Assembly (NCBI GenBank): GCA_023897205.1 | Contig: JAHWDD010000004.1 | Coordinates: forward strand, 2,914,001-2,978,000 | Length of the DNA: 64,000 bases | Reading direction: 5' to 3' | Source: Exophiala sp. HKRS030 | Lineage: Eukaryota; Ascomycota; Eurotiomycetes; Chaetothyriales; Herpotrichiellaceae | In this document: positions 8,883-21,067 of the stretch, piece after piece | Position numbering within the stretch: position 1 is the stretch's first letter | Layout: the number at the start of each line of letters is the position of its first letter | Made by a program: the position numbers and the translations under genes | The notes under the pieces: model-generated | Told to the model about the DNA's origin: nothing | Databases searched by the model: none | The model's input: only the letters and a program-made list of their open reading frames with translations

Positions 8883-11706
8883 TCACTGACTGATTGTTCG
8901 TCGTCCATTGCTACTCGAACTTCTATTCCTGCTCCCTCCACCTCCACCGCCATTAGGGTTGTTACCACCACCGGCACTCGCAGGGATTGTTGCAGTGCTA
9001 GCCATGACCGCGGCAACGAGACTTGCCGCCGGTGCTGCGTGCCGATGGGCTCTTCTATGGGCAGCACCTGTATGAGTTTCTCCGGCCTTTAGTGCTTCCT
9101 CGACATAAAACCCAAAGACAAGACGGTAGAGGTCTCGTAGCCAGCCGAAGCCATATACACAGCTGGTCATCCCACGGACTGCTCGTGCAACCTCCACCGC
9201 GTTGATCCTTCCACGTTCGCCCAGGGTGCCAGCAATACCTAGATTGCGGAATCCAGAGTCATTGATCACGGCTTTGCGGTAGTTCTCCAGCAAAGCCACT
9301 TGCCATGTCTGGGTGCCGAATGCATTGTCCGGCAGGTTTTGGACGAAATTCGGCAATGAGTTGAGCGTTGGATCGATCGACGTCCGTGTGTAGCCACGAC
9401 CAGTGGCTAGTGCGGCTTTGACGAACAGTGCTTTCAAGAGGATCAATGTAGGATCATCAGCGGGAGTCCGGACTGTAGACACCGTTGTTGCTGAGGTTGG
9501 GTTGACGCCGCCTTCGGAAATTGCCGAGGCGGGAAGAGACAAGACAGAAGAACTCGAGGACCATCTCGGGTTTGCTGAGCTTGGTGCAGGTTTGGCAGAG
9601 TGTGGATGCCGTGCCTGCGGATTCGGCGAGACTTGCCGTTGGACAGGGGCGGGTGTTGATGAGGCGGATGATGTCGAAGACATCCTTGTTGCTTCTTCAG
9701 CACCGAGAATTAGGATATTTGGGATAGGGGCTTCGTCAGGTGAGATGGTGGTGATTGTGTCTTCGAAAATGGTGGTTGGTGTCTCAGGCAGCATTTTGGG
9801 ATTGCCATTCTCATCCAGAGGAGCGAATCCCGAACGTCTGGCTTGATTGAAAGCCTGAGTGAATGTCGTCTGACTCGGCCGCGGTGTGCCTCTTTCGGGG
9901 CGAATTTGAGTCCAACCTTCACGGAAGAGGTCACACAGCTCCCAACAAGCTTGGATGGCCGACCCAAGGAGCTCTTCATCTGGTCTCTTCCCCTCTCGCC
10001 GACTCTGCCGTAGACTAAATAGCATTTCTGCCAATGACCAGCAGGCCTTCAACAAGGAATCAGTTTCTTCCGCCATTTTCGCTTTTTGTTTCATGAGTCG
10101 ATGACACAGAGTAATATAAAAATCTAATGTTCTCTCCCGAAAAGCCTCAGGCAGACTCCGATCATGTGTGTTGTACAGGTGATTGTTCAGCTCGAAGCTG
10201 ACCCTCAACACCGAATCTGCTGTTTCATTATCTCGTACTCTGACTTCAAATAGTGCTTGACAGAAATCTCGACATAGGTCCAGTGTAGGTCGTGAAGATC
10301 CGTGAGAGAAAGATCCCGGTGCATTCTCGTCTCGTGTGTTGTAAAGGTTTTGACATAACTTCCAGCATGATTTCCACGCCTGTTCCTGCATATCGCCTCG
10401 TCCGGAGAAGTTGAACAACCTCTCCCTGTGGATATGGCTCAGGCTGGCTAATGTATTACACAATGTCCAGCATTCAGACAATGCGTTCCGTAGCGCATTG
10501 ATCTCAGCTTCGGCATCTTGCAAGATATTAGCAGCGAAATGACTCTCGTCTCCAGTCTCGTCAGTGCTAGGGTGATCAGTATCGTCTCCTTCCATGATAC
10601 CTGTCACTGTCAGTGCATGAAGAGCAGCCTCGAGCCTTCATACTTACTGGCTAGACTCGAGCCCGGCCGACTCAACGAGCTGAGGTCTTGTCGTGTCTGC
10701 GCCCTCGGAGTTCGTGACCAGTCGTGTATGGGAAGGGCAGGAAGTGACGTCTGTAAAGGTGTGGGTGGCATTGGCATATCATGACCCTAGAGAATCGTTA
10801 AGTTCCCTATTCAATGATAGAGATTGGAGACACAAACCCTAGCCACCGACTTCATCTCAGGTACTGCGGACTTGATGGTTGCGTCTGAAGCTTGAGAATC
10901 GGCAGAATCAGTCGAGCCGGCTCTCGTTCTCTCGATGTCTTTCTGCTGAGCCGCTGACTTGCTCTCTGGGGTCCTTTCGCTGGGCGGATCTGGTTCTTCA
11001 TGTGCCGACTTGAAGTCCTCTTCGCTTTGAGACTGAGACGCTTGGTCACTAGGCTAAATAACATTGAATTAGCTATAGACACCCACGACATCTTGCTGGG
11101 GACATACGAATTTTCCAAATCCCGCAGGGATGTGAATGACAGACTGTGGTTCTGTTTCTTCGTCTAGTCTTTCGCGAAACTGTTGCTCTAGTGTCGGGCC
11201 CGTCGCAACCTATGCATAGTATCAGCATGTTGCCCCGTTGATGGGCATGACGCATCCTACCCTGAGTGGTGTTGCAATGTGATGTATGCCTTCTCTCTGA
11301 GGAGAAGCCACATCTGGTCTCTGCGCGGTGGTAGGACTGAAAGGGGTCTCTGGGACTGAGCCCTTTTCTGTTACCTCCTCTTCCACCTCTTCGTCTACAT
11401 CCTCGAAGTTTGTGACATCAGAATTGACGGGAGACGGAGCTATTGGATCTTGGGGAGAGGTGATGTAGTTAGCAGGAGGGGCCCTGAGGTGACCATCGCT
11501 TGTGGAGTTGCCTTTCTCGGTTGCAGACCTGCCACAGTCAGTCATGTGTGCCGCTGACGATGCCATTCGTGTGCATACATAGGTTGGTCACCTGCGGCAG
11601 CACTGCGCGGTCGAGGTGAGTGCGAATGGTCACCAAACGGTGAAAAGGGCGAGATGAGAGGGTTTGTCGACGGGCTGAACCCGAGGGGAGCCCTCACAGC
11701 CATCAT
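8883..11706 (-). CDS. Large uncharacterised fungal protein (DUF7624-like), 6 exons
   Basis: The last exon (about 10603-8883) encodes roughly 570 residues. Four further exons join in frame upstream (about 10791-10652, 11053-10840, 11211-11107, 11555-11264). A probable first exon starts at the ATG at 11706 (MMAVRAPLGFSPSTNPLISP). The total is about 860 residues. The N-terminal third is Ser/Pro/Glu-rich and disordered. The middle holds repeated Cys/Trp helices (ECWTLCNTLASL, SCWKLCQNLYNTRD, ACWSLAEMLFSL, ACWELCDLFREGW), suggesting an alpha-helical repeat domain. A Ser/Pro linker follows, then a conserved C-terminal block around GTQTWQVALLENYRKAVI and a Gly/Asn/Ser tail. I recall similar proteins across Pezizomycotina as domains of unknown function; no enzymatic motif is visible. 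The splice between the first two exons (38-bp intron) is the weakest part. Confidence 0.8.
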
Positions 11707-13377
11707 CTCCAAATTCTTTCGGCCTGCGGCACAATCAACCTGAAATACAAGGTTGACTGCGCCCAGGCGAAAGAGACGGACTCGTTTGCGCGCGCGTGGA
11801 AGACAGATGCAAGATTGTTCAGACCACAAGGCAGATGGTTCAGTTGCAAGATGGTCTGTCTACCGGACCCGACCAGACGCCAGTCAAGTAGTACGGCTTT
11901 GTTGAGGCGACCGCAGAGGTCGCGTGTGGCCGAGTCGGCTGGCACAGGAAGCGATGTTGGAGTGGCCGGACAAGGTTGATGGGGCCAACATGTGCAATAT
12001 CCTGGATAGAAGGAAGTCGGCAAGGTGAGAGGATGGATCGTTCCAATGTCTGCGCGCTTTGGCCAGAAGCTATGAAGGACGTGGTAGAAAGTAATTGGAA
12101 GATATGGACCAAACAACTATCAATGAAGAGGCTCGAAAGATGGAGGGTCGACGATACACACTTCGCGGTGGAGGCCTAATATTCAGAGGTGAAGGACGGA
12201 AATAGTCGTTGAGCTAGGGTATCAATGGCCTAGCATCTGATTCGGCTCGCAGTGCGTCGCTAGGGCACATGTAGCCGTTCATAGTTCTACCTTGTCGACA
12301 TCAGTATACATTGGAGACTGCACTCCGGAGAGACAACAGTGTGTGGGCTTGTCAGGCTTGAAACCCGCGAAAGTCAGACTCGCGCCGCGCCTAGCCTGCG
12401 AGGGGATGTGATGCTAAGCTCAGTGGCATGTGAGTCCGGCGGTTTCAGGAGCAGCAGCGCCTCGAGGAGCCCATGTGAGTGGTCAACGCCTTCGATGCCG
12501 TGAAGAGATACGGAGACTGGGTGCAAAGGGTGGAAGTGGGAGCATCGAGAGAGGGGCAGCTGGATGCTCAGCGTCCCGGAGAATTTTGGGAACCAGCAGT
12601 TTGGAGACGGGACGATCAAAAAAACACCCCAGTCTGCCACGAGCCCGTCGAGGCTTGAAAGCTTTGACCGTGATAGACAGCGCGAAGGCTGCATGCAGAG
12701 GATCACCAGGCTCTGACGAATGTGATTCGCCCCAAGGACCGCTGAAAGAAGGTGGCTGCAGCTTAGCCAGGCATTGGGACAGATTTACGCGCCGACCGGG
12801 ATGGAAAAGAGGGTGCGGCTGGAAGACACACCAGACCAGGGGCAGATACGAATAGGAATGAGCGAGACGAAATAGCGTCGACAGTAGCCATCGCCAGCGG
12901 CATTAAACACCATCAACCACTCCTCCCACCAATGATCCCACCCACTTCTCTCGCCATGCTGCAAGTAAGCGCCGCATTATACTTGGACTGAACGTTCGTT
13001 GGTCCGACAGGGCCTGGGCTGAGATGCCACATCATGACAATAGCCATCGCACACAATTAGGGCCCTTTATTTTTGTTCAGCTCAAGCAACTTCACATACT
13101 CTATCAACAGCTAGCTAACTCTGCAAGATCCGAGCCAGAGAGTTTGTGGATTGTTGCTATCCATCACACTGCAAAAATCAAACAAGGAGGAAGAAAGTCG
13201 TACAGCACGGATTCATCATGGAGCAAAGTACACCCATGTCATGGTCCTTTCCAGGTAAGAAAAGAAGAGCCTCATCATTATCGTCGTTCGTGGCCCAAGT
13301 TATGGCCCCCAAATCAACCCCAACACCTTGCATGAAAAGGACAAGTACCGGTCGCCCGTAGAGTCAAGGGCCAGCAT
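11707..13377. other. Long intergenic stretch
   Basis: About 1.7 kb between the 5' end of the large uncharacterised gene and the 3' end of cdc20, both on the minus strand. Several short open frames exist on both strands, but none shows a domain, biased composition or splice continuity. Probably a long promoter/5' leader. Confidence 0.45.
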
Positions 13378-15269
13378 TTACCGAATGGTCATCTGCTTTG
13401 CCATTGCTCCGCCCTTTCCAACGCCGCCCTCTCTCGAGGCTGAAGCACTCACTCCCGCCTTCCGCTCGAATACCTTCCAAAACTTCAAGCTCTCATCAGC
13501 CGCTGCAGAAAGTGTTAGTGTGTCTCGCTTAGATCGGGGATTTCCACGTCTGATCACTTACCCGCTGTAGCCAACATCTGTCCGTCAGGGCTTAGGCAGC
13601 TGTGGAGGACCCGGGTTTCATGTGCAGGAATTTCCACATTTCGGACCAAGGTAGGATAGCTCCAGATGCTCAATGAGTTATCAGGGAAGCCGCCAGAGCT
13701 AACCAGCTCACGGTAATGGTTGCTCCACTTCAAGCTCGTCACTTGCGATCCAGTGTCGATGCTGTTGACGCGAGCCCCGGTCGTGGTGTTCCAGAAGTGG
13801 ATGTGGCGGTCATTTGAGCCACCTCCCGTAGCCAAGAGATTCAATTGCCATGGGCACCAGCTAAGAGCCTTGACGGCGGCGCGGTGGTTCTTCTTGGCAA
13901 ACTTGGGAGCGGCGAGAGACCGAGCATCCCAGATGGAAACGAGGTTGTCATTGCCTCCAGTCGCGAGTTGAGCACCATCGGAGCGCCATTCGAGGCCGCA
14001 CACTTCGGAGGTGTGGGAGACCAATTCAGCGACCTTGTGCTGAGCAACACGGACGTCGTGGTTGAAGACGAGTCCACTGCGGGCGCCAGTCGACAGGGTG
14101 TGCTTGTTCCACCCCATCACGCCGACACGGGTTTCGTGGCCGAACATGCTTCGAAGCTTGGTACCCTCTTCGACATCCCAGATCTGTACTTCCCCAGTCC
14201 CGAGGCCCACTCCGACGTAAGCGCCGTCACCAGACCATTTCACACTGCTAATGTATGTGTCTGGGGATGTCTCCAACAAGCAGCTCACGGTGCCACTGTC
14301 GGCAGACCAGACGTAGACATTGCGTTCCAGTCCAATAGCGACTTGGTTACCGGCACTCCAGTCGAGCAAGTTCAGATAGTAGTCATCAACGAGGCCAGGG
14401 GCGTCTAGCACGCGTTCGGGAGCAGACTGGATGCGTCTGCGGAACTGCGCAGATTGAGCATTGGCCTGCTTCAATGGCCGGTTGTACTGTGATCGGAGGT
14501 CAATAGGCTTGGATGACTCGGGAGGAGCTGGCTTGAATTCCAGGATTCGCTGGCTGGTAGAGATGCCGCAGGCAGAAGCCAGAGATGATTCGTAGGCAGT
14601 AGACTCTTTGTTCGAGCGAGTATACGAAGGTGCGCTGTCATCCTCCAAGCCGAGGCCTTCAAGAGCGGTTGTGATGTCTGCATCGGCTCCTCGAGCAGAG
14701 ATGTCAAAAGCACTAGCAGCATTTGCGAGCACGACAGATCCGTCAGCAGAGCGCGGACGTGTGTTCTCGTCAGGCTTGGCTGCGCCCGCTGTGGTAAGAC
14801 CTGCACTGGCACCACGGTTGGGGATGAAACGGTCCGCGGTGTTGTGTGGGAGTCTGATTGTGGTTTTCCCAGTCCTTGATCTCAGCGCAGTCTCTTTCCT
14901 TGACTTCTCCCTCGATGGGGTTGAAGTGTGTGGTCCAGTGCCAGCCAAAGTCCACTCTGAGACCCCAAGGTCGAGTTGCTTCGGTGACTGTTTGGTTCTG
15001 GCAATGTTGGATTTGGGGGAGTTGGCGTAGGCTAACTTGGAGACTGATCGTGGAATTGATCGTGAGAAGAAGGTGGAGGGATCTGACTTGTGGATTGATT
15101 GGTCTTTTCGCAGAGGAGTAGAAGGAGATGAGGTGGTAGAGACATTCTGGGGCATGCTTGTCGTTCTACTTCTCGGTGATGGTGTGAGAGGCATTCTGCC
15201 GCCGGCAGTCTTTGTGGAGAAGATGCCATGATGGCTTTTCAGAGGAGTTGACACAGCTGATGTTGCCAT
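13378..15269 (-). CDS. cdc20: APC/C activator Cdc20 (WD40)
   Basis: A long exon from the ATG at 15269 is followed, after a short intron near 13505-13558, by a final exon ending at 13378; the join gives the family sequence TAAADESLKFWKVFERK. The protein has about 610 residues: a disordered N-terminus, the C-box-like DRFIPNRGAS near residue 145, then seven WD repeats starting at DDYYLNLLDWS with the Cdc20-type WDVEEGTKLRSMFGHETRVG and GGSNDRHIHFWNTTTG blades. It ends in Ile-Arg (MTIR), the IR tail that docks activators onto the APC/C. Cdc20 recruits cyclin B and securin for ubiquitination at anaphase onset and is the spindle-checkpoint target. The Cdh1 paralogue is the alternative; blade wording favours Cdc20. 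Confidence 0.92.
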
Positions 15270-16059
15270 GATGACTGTGTGATTAATGATCGAATGGACA
15301 ACTTAATGTTTCGATCGAAGTCCCTGTAGTACCGAATATCAAAGTGATGTTTCGGCGGTTAGTAATGGTGTCGATTAAGCAACCAGATCTTGTCGTGGAA
15401 GTCCGTGCTTGGGTCCAGCAATTCAGTGATATCTCAAGATTCTCAACTGAATGGATCCTGAGACGCTATTGTCGTTGTGTTGGTTAGTATGTCTCTGTTG
15501 TGTCTCTGTAATTGTTGGATGATTGAATAACCGAGCGTTGCACGGCAAGGCGATGCAGTCGGAGAGCGATCAAATCTAGCGGATGCAAGTGTGATCTAAT
15601 GGACTGTATGCTATACACGAGCAATGATGTGCGTGGTAGAAGAAGTAGTGGTAGTGGGAGGTGGATGAGAATGTGGTAGGAAGAAGAGAAGAGAGAGCAG
15701 AGCATGAAACTGAAGCCTTGAAATATTGTCGGTCAGTTGTGCAGGGCAACCACGTGTGGAGACGGCTAATTATGTCATCATTCCCTTTGGACCTTAGTGA
15801 GGTCAGGTGTCTCGGATAATTATTCTCCCCGATCCGAAACTCAACTTCATCTGTCCTCCAGACTTTCATTTTCTCCGTTCATCAAGGGCACCATTTCTGA
15901 ACGCAGACTACATGCTCGGAAGTCTCTCAAATTGCTGACACACGGGTACGATGTTCATGGCTTGACACCTGGCCCTCTCTTGATAACTTTGCTGGGTGCG
16001 TGGCCAATTTCTCAACGTGCTTGGGTTGCAGCCACTCCTGACTCCCCTGCTTGCTTATA
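15270..16059. other. Divergent promoter region (cdc20 / kelch-BTB gene)
   Basis: A 790-bp region between two divergently transcribed genes. No gene seen. Confidence 0.55.
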
Positions 16060-18273
16060 ATGGCACAACCATCAACGCCACAACCTCATATTTTCCAACC
16101 AACGCCGATACCCGCAACTACGAGTTTCTTTAACAGCATCGCGTCGACTTCTAGGACGGTCTCTGGTTGCAACACACCGACAGGATCCACATACCTGATG
16201 CCTACCAGCCCCGCCAAGAATGCTCTGTCATCAAAGGATGGCTCGAAACCGAAAATTGTCAAGACAACGGGCCAGAAGCCGGCTTGTCTAGTCAACGCAT
16301 CTGTGACATACTGTGGTAACGAGCAGATCTACGCCTTTGGAGGCTTCGACCAGTTCACAGACGAAGTGTACAATCACGTGCTGAGGCTGAACCTGAAGAC
16401 GCTAAATTGGGCGCTAGTCGACAATTATGGAGATATTCCGGGAGTTCGCATGGGCCATTCAGCCTCGTTATACCAAGGTGACAAACTTCTTGTCTACGGC
16501 GGAGAGAACGAACATCGAGAGTATTTGTCCGACGTTGTGATTCTAAACCTCAAAGACCATCACTGGACTCAACCAGAAGTTCAGGGGCCTATTCCCAAGG
16601 GTCGCGCTCGCCACGCAGCGGTCGTCTACGAAGATAAATTATTCGTCATCGGTGGTCTGACAGGCGAAGCTAATTACATCCTCGACGACATCTGCTACCT
16701 TGACCTGAAAACATGGACATGGTCTAAGACCTGGAGCTTTGTCCAGCGATTTGATCACAGTGCCTGGATCTGGGGTGGCAGACTATGGGTGTTGGGCGGC
16801 CTCGGCGCAGACATGGAGCGTCCATCTGAAATATGGTGGTTGGATCTCAAGGGGAGCCCTGCCCTTTCTGGTTCCGGAAAACATTATTCCACCATGGGAC
16901 GACTTCCAGGCTCTCGATCGGATCCTTTCTTGCATCCAAACAGAGCCGATCGTGTCGATACATACACAGCAAACTCGGGCAGCGTTCACATCCGTTCGTC
17001 TCGTAGAGAGAAACCTACAGCGCCTGGCGCGATATCGTCGCTCAAATTCGTGTCAGGACCCCATGTGCCGCTACAGTCATCCGGGACACACTTCCATGTG
17101 TGCTCATCCGGAACGTTGTTGGACTTTGTAACACCATCGTCCACGATACGGCACAGTGAATGTAACTTGTCTTCTCTGGAGCTGGACTCGCTAAGATGGC
17201 AACGCCTCGTCGAAGGTCCCGAGTTGTTCCAACCAAATTACAAATGGCACTATTGCACCATCAACGAGGATGGGACCAAAGTCTGGCTTCTTGGATCTAC
17301 CACCGAAGACGCGTCTGCTATAGGGCAAGAACTTCAACTGAGCGAGGTCCTCGCTGTGGACCTCAAGAGATACGGTCTTCTGGGCACGCAAGACGGCACT
17401 CTCTCATCCGAGCAGAACCGTATTCTTGCCTCTGAACGTCCGACCGTCCACGCTAGTTCCCTAGGCGGAGGAACAGGCCTCGGCTCTGATTTCGCCGCCA
17501 TCTTCGACCAGCCTCCAGAGACCAGTATGAGTGACTTCGTAATCACGGCCAACATTGAATCAACTGACGACGATGACGTCTCCGAGAGCGGGTCCCAGGG
17601 CAGGTTCTCACTCAATTCGACTAGCAGTCAAATGCTCGTGTCTGACAACAGCAATGTTTCTCACCCGATTTTTGTCCACAAGATGATCCTTCAAGCCCGC
17701 TGGCCCCACTTCAGACGCCTCTACGCGTCGAAAATGGTCGAATATCAGACCTCACGTCTGCACATACCCGAGCCTTATTCCGTCGTTCGGGCATTCCTAT
17801 ACTACTTGTACACCGACAGCATCGCCCCACACGCCGAATTCTGTCGCGACCTCACCGACGTGGCGGGCATGCTCGTCATGGCCAACCTGTACGACATGCC
17901 CAAGTTGCGTCTCTTGTGTGTCAATCGACTCTCGCGCGAGATCGACATTGAACACGCCGCCGTGATTTGGGAACGCGCCGGACGCACCGAAGAAGAATGG
18001 CTCAAGGCTCGGGCGGCCCGCTTCTGCCTGATGAACTGGGGCCGCGTCGTCCGCACCGAAGGCTTCAGGAGTCTCAGCCGTCAGAGTCTGATGGAACTGT
18101 GTGAGGTCGTGGACACCGAGGGGAGAGTTGTTGGTGGTGAAGAACTCGACGACGTCTGCGTCGACGGGTTTGGCGCCGGCGGTAGCTACAGACATCGGCG
18201 AAGAAGCCACCGCCCGAGCGAAACGGCTGACGAGACCGAGGGAGACGACGAAGACGGAATGGATATGAACTAG
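16060..18273 (+). CDS. Kelch-repeat and BTB domain protein (Ral2-like)
   Basis: Single exon of 737 codons. Residues about 75-270 hold kelch blades (IYAFGGFDQFTDEVYNHV, LLVYGGENEHREYLSDV, LFVIGGLTGEANYILDDI, LWVLGGLGADMERPSEI), followed by a linker and further beta strands. A BTB/POZ-like domain lies at about 490-640 (FVHKMILQARWPHFRRLY, AFLYYLYTDSI, ADLYDMP-like ANLYDMPKLRLLCVNRL). The C-terminus is charged (SHRPSETADETEGDDEDGMD). This order, kelch then BTB, is that of fission-yeast Ral2, which is required for Ras1 activation, and many moulds have such a protein; assignment as Ral2-like is inference from domain order. The start is the ATG at 16060. Confidence 0.85.
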   Translation: MAQPSTPQPHIFQPTPIPATTSFFNSIASTSRTVSGCNTPTGSTYLMPTSPAKNALSSKDGSKPKIVKTTGQKPACLVNASVTYCGNEQIYAFGGFDQFTDEVYNHVLRLNLKTLNWALVDNYGDIPGVRMGHSASLYQGDKLLVYGGENEHREYLSDVVILNLKDHHWTQPEVQGPIPKGRARHAAVVYEDKLFVIGGLTGEANYILDDICYLDLKTWTWSKTWSFVQRFDHSAWIWGGRLWVLGGLGADMERPSEIWWLDLKGSPALSGSGKHYSTMGRLPGSRSDPFLHPNRADRVDTYTANSGSVHIRSSRREKPTAPGAISSLKFVSGPHVPLQSSGTHFHVCSSGTLLDFVTPSSTIRHSECNLSSLELDSLRWQRLVEGPELFQPNYKWHYCTINEDGTKVWLLGSTTEDASAIGQELQLSEVLAVDLKRYGLLGTQDGTLSSEQNRILASERPTVHASSLGGGTGLGSDFAAIFDQPPETSMSDFVITANIESTDDDDVSESGSQGRFSLNSTSSQMLVSDNSNVSHPIFVHKMILQARWPHFRRLYASKMVEYQTSRLHIPEPYSVVRAFLYYLYTDSIAPHAEFCRDLTDVAGMLVMANLYDMPKLRLLCVNRLSREIDIEHAAVIWERAGRTEEEWLKARAARFCLMNWGRVVRTEGFRSLSRQSLMELCEVVDTEGRVVGGEELDDVCVDGFGAGGSYRHRRRSHRPSETADETEGDDEDGMDMN

Positions 18274-19390
18274 TATTCCCTTCCTGGTACAAGAAAGAGA
18301 AAGGCAGCCGATACAGCACGTAACGTCTCTCTTGCGGCGAGGAAGGATAGGAACGGGACACGGGAGGGGATAACCTGCCTAGGTAAGGTAAACAAGCTCT
18401 TCGAGGCCTACCTATGTAAGATCAAGCAACCGAGAAAAAAAAAACATGTGATACGAAACAAAGGCGGAACAAACAGGCATTCGAGCGCGGGGGAAGGAAA
18501 AATTTGGGCACAACAAGGGATGGATGGCGTTATGCACAATGAGCAAGCTCTATACTGTACTCCGTACTTTTTCTTTTTCAGCCTGACGAAGCGAGACATT
18601 GACTATTATTGGCAGCGCATCAACAACGACGACGACGACATAGCTTGGGCTCGGGGACACGTCTTTGAACTTTTCTTATTTTCTTCTTTCCATTTTTCAT
18701 TCCCATCAGCATCAGGTTCCTTCACACTATTCTAGGTAGTTTCTTTTTCTTCGCAGCTTATAGAAGTATGACTTTTTGTACATGATATCCCCTCTTCCAA
18801 GCGTATTGGTTCCGTCATCGTGGCCTCACTAACGGATATCTAATGATAAGCTGTTACTTGTTCTTGACGGTCATGACTCGGGGGAAGTGATTCAAGGGTA
18901 TCATTATTTCATTCTCACTGTTGGCTTTTTTTTGACCAAGCCCCTATGGGTAACTTAGGTACTCCGTATGAAGTTTTACAATGCCCGGTCCAAAGCGCAT
19001 ACAACAACTATCGCTGGGACGGACCAGCTTCGTAATAATAGACTTCCACTCTTGTGTCTTTTCGGGACGAGACGTCTTCTTCATGACTGCGATGATCATT
19101 TCAGCCCTCAAGTCGATCATCTCATCTTCGAACTCAGTGCTCATTCCTCTCATATCCAGGCATAAGTGCCACAGAGCCAATCCGGGTAAAAATGTATCAA
19201 AGTTCTTTTAAAAGTGCAGTATTGCACCACACTTCAAGTCGGAAGCGATGTCCATGCTTAGTAGAAATGACACACGTGCATTGTCGGAGTGACTGTATCA
19301 CCTCGACGTTCTCCGACCCATGATTTCATGACCATGCCCGCCATGTGCCTTCGTCCCCTTGCCGTTGCGTAAAGTTTCTCCCTCACGAGT
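18274..19390. other. Intergenic, convergent 3' ends, recurrent motif copies
   Basis: About 1.1 kb between two convergent genes, AT-rich, with exact TACTCCGTA copies at 18558-18566 and 18960-18968 and a near copy of the TACCTAGGTA palindrome at about 18375. No gene seen. Confidence 0.5.
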
Positions 19391-20532
19391 CTATCGTTTC
19401 TTGCCGCCCGGTCTCGGCTTGACCTCATCTGGCTGGACACCGTGTAGCATAATCTTGCACGGCATCTGTTGCGTGTTTTTCTGATATCCTTGGCTCCAGT
19501 CGTAACATACCGCATACGCGAATACACTGCCTTGCCTATTGAATGCCGTTGCCGTGATGGGTGCTCCGACATTCGGGTATCCTTTCAATCTGTGCTTCGC
19601 GTTACCGTCCCAGAAGTGGAACGTACCGTCACTGCCGGCCGTCGAGAAGGTTCCGTGAACAGGGTGGAACGAGATGGCATTCACAGCGTATACATTGGCA
19701 ACGTCGCGGTTGGGTCCGGTCGCATTCGGGTTGTCTCTGTGACATTTAAAGCTGAAATTATTCGAGGCATCCTTCTCCTCCACGTATTGAATCGCACAGC
19801 GGCCCTCGATACTGCCAACAGCGAAGCCAGTAGCATCCGTGAAGCAGCTCACGACCCGCGTCTGAAATTTCAACGGTGATTGCATCGATTTGTAGAATTT
19901 CTCGGGGGAGTTGAGGTCGACGATGTTGATGTATCTGTCTGCAGTCCCGATGACCAATAACTTGTTCTTGACGTCCATCGTGTAGACTCGCTCTTGACAT
20001 TGTAGTGTTGCGACGGGATTTTGTGATCTGAAGTCCCAGTATTTCACTGTCTTGTCCCAGGAGCCAGTAACAAGAATAGGCGAATTGTTGATGGTGGCGA
20101 AGCAACAGGAGCGTATGGGTTGTTCGTGCGCAACGAGAGTCTGAGGGGTCATGTTGCCCGAGCCCAAGTCAAGGAGTCGAAACGTCTTGTCTGCACCGCA
20201 GCCTGCCACTTTCTGACCGTCCTGTATGCTTGTTTAGTAGGAGACTTGTGCGATCTTAGGTCTGTACGACTTACCTCAGACCAGGCGCAGTTGAGTACTG
20301 GCGCATCGAAATCCATTGCGGCTTTCCCTTCGCTTTGCCCTTGCTCGTTGACCTGGTATATTCGCACCTTCTTGTCCCATGATGATACGGCTAGGAAGTC
20401 GCCTTGTGGAGAGAATTGAAGATCAGATATACTGTCTTCAGGAGGTTGTACAAGAGCGACATCCTTCGAGACGTCTCCGGTTGTGCTGGACGGAGCAGTT
20501 GTTGTGGCCGCGGCACCAAAGAGGCCTGACAT
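19391..20532 (-). CDS. rae1: mRNA export factor Rae1/Gle2 (WD40)
   Basis: Exons 20532-20275 and 20221-19391 give 362 residues, the family length. It begins MSGLFG, then PPEDSISDLQFSPQGDFLAV and SSWDKKVRIYQV. The Rae1 hallmarks PVLNCAWSE, DKTFRLLDL, SWDKTVKYWDFRS, CQERVYTMDVKN and VGSIEGRCAIQYV follow, and the GRCAIQY blade and FSFKCHR with NPYAVNAISFHP-like VYAVNAISFHPVHGTF are strong. Rae1 is a seven-bladed propeller that binds the GLEBS motif of a nucleoporin (Nup98/Nup116) at the nuclear pore and acts in mRNA export and mitosis. It ends in a short basic tail PRPGGKKR. No anomaly. Confidence 0.95.
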
Positions 20533-21067
20533 GGTTCCAGAGGTCTATCGACTTCAGACGAACCTCTATGGTACGATTCTGTCGCTCGGGAATTGGCTTT
20601 GGAGGGAGTTCTCTTCTCGAGCGCGGCCAAGGGACAGTAGACAGGCAGCTAATGTCGAAGGCGGACGCGATGATTTTAACGCGGTTCACTTCGAAATTCG
20701 ACTTACAGAAGGGCCGATAATTGCGGCGGAGTAAATATGCCACAACGTACTACGGCAGAGCAATAAATAACATTCAAGCACTCGAACAAGAAGTCTTCAT
20801 CGTCTCAACATTTAGATGCTCTATGCTCTACGTGTGTATTGCTGCCCAAATCCGAGTATCTTTGACTCTTGGTTCAGCTTTTGCTTTAACCTCAGTGGCC
20901 ACGAGGCACCAGCCTTTGACCGATGCAAATGGAACATAGCCGTTGAGGGCCGAGTATACACGTTCATCATTCTCCCGCCATCCAGTATCTTCCGTCGCGT
21001 GGTAGATCGACACTTTTGGTTCAAAGATTCCCACAAACCGAGCGTCGATGGTCAACATTAGAATAGT
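20533..21067. other. Intergenic between rae1 and MetRS gene
   Basis: Upstream region of rae1 and 3' flank of the MetRS gene (both minus strand). No gene seen. Confidence 0.5.

Noticed and set aside
12430..12855. 141-codon plus-strand frame upstream of the large uncharacterised gene
   Set aside because: Arg/Gly/Ser-rich, no motif, no splice continuity.
13845..14408. 187-codon plus-strand frame within cdc20
   Set aside because: Antisense to the WD40 repeats; no homology.
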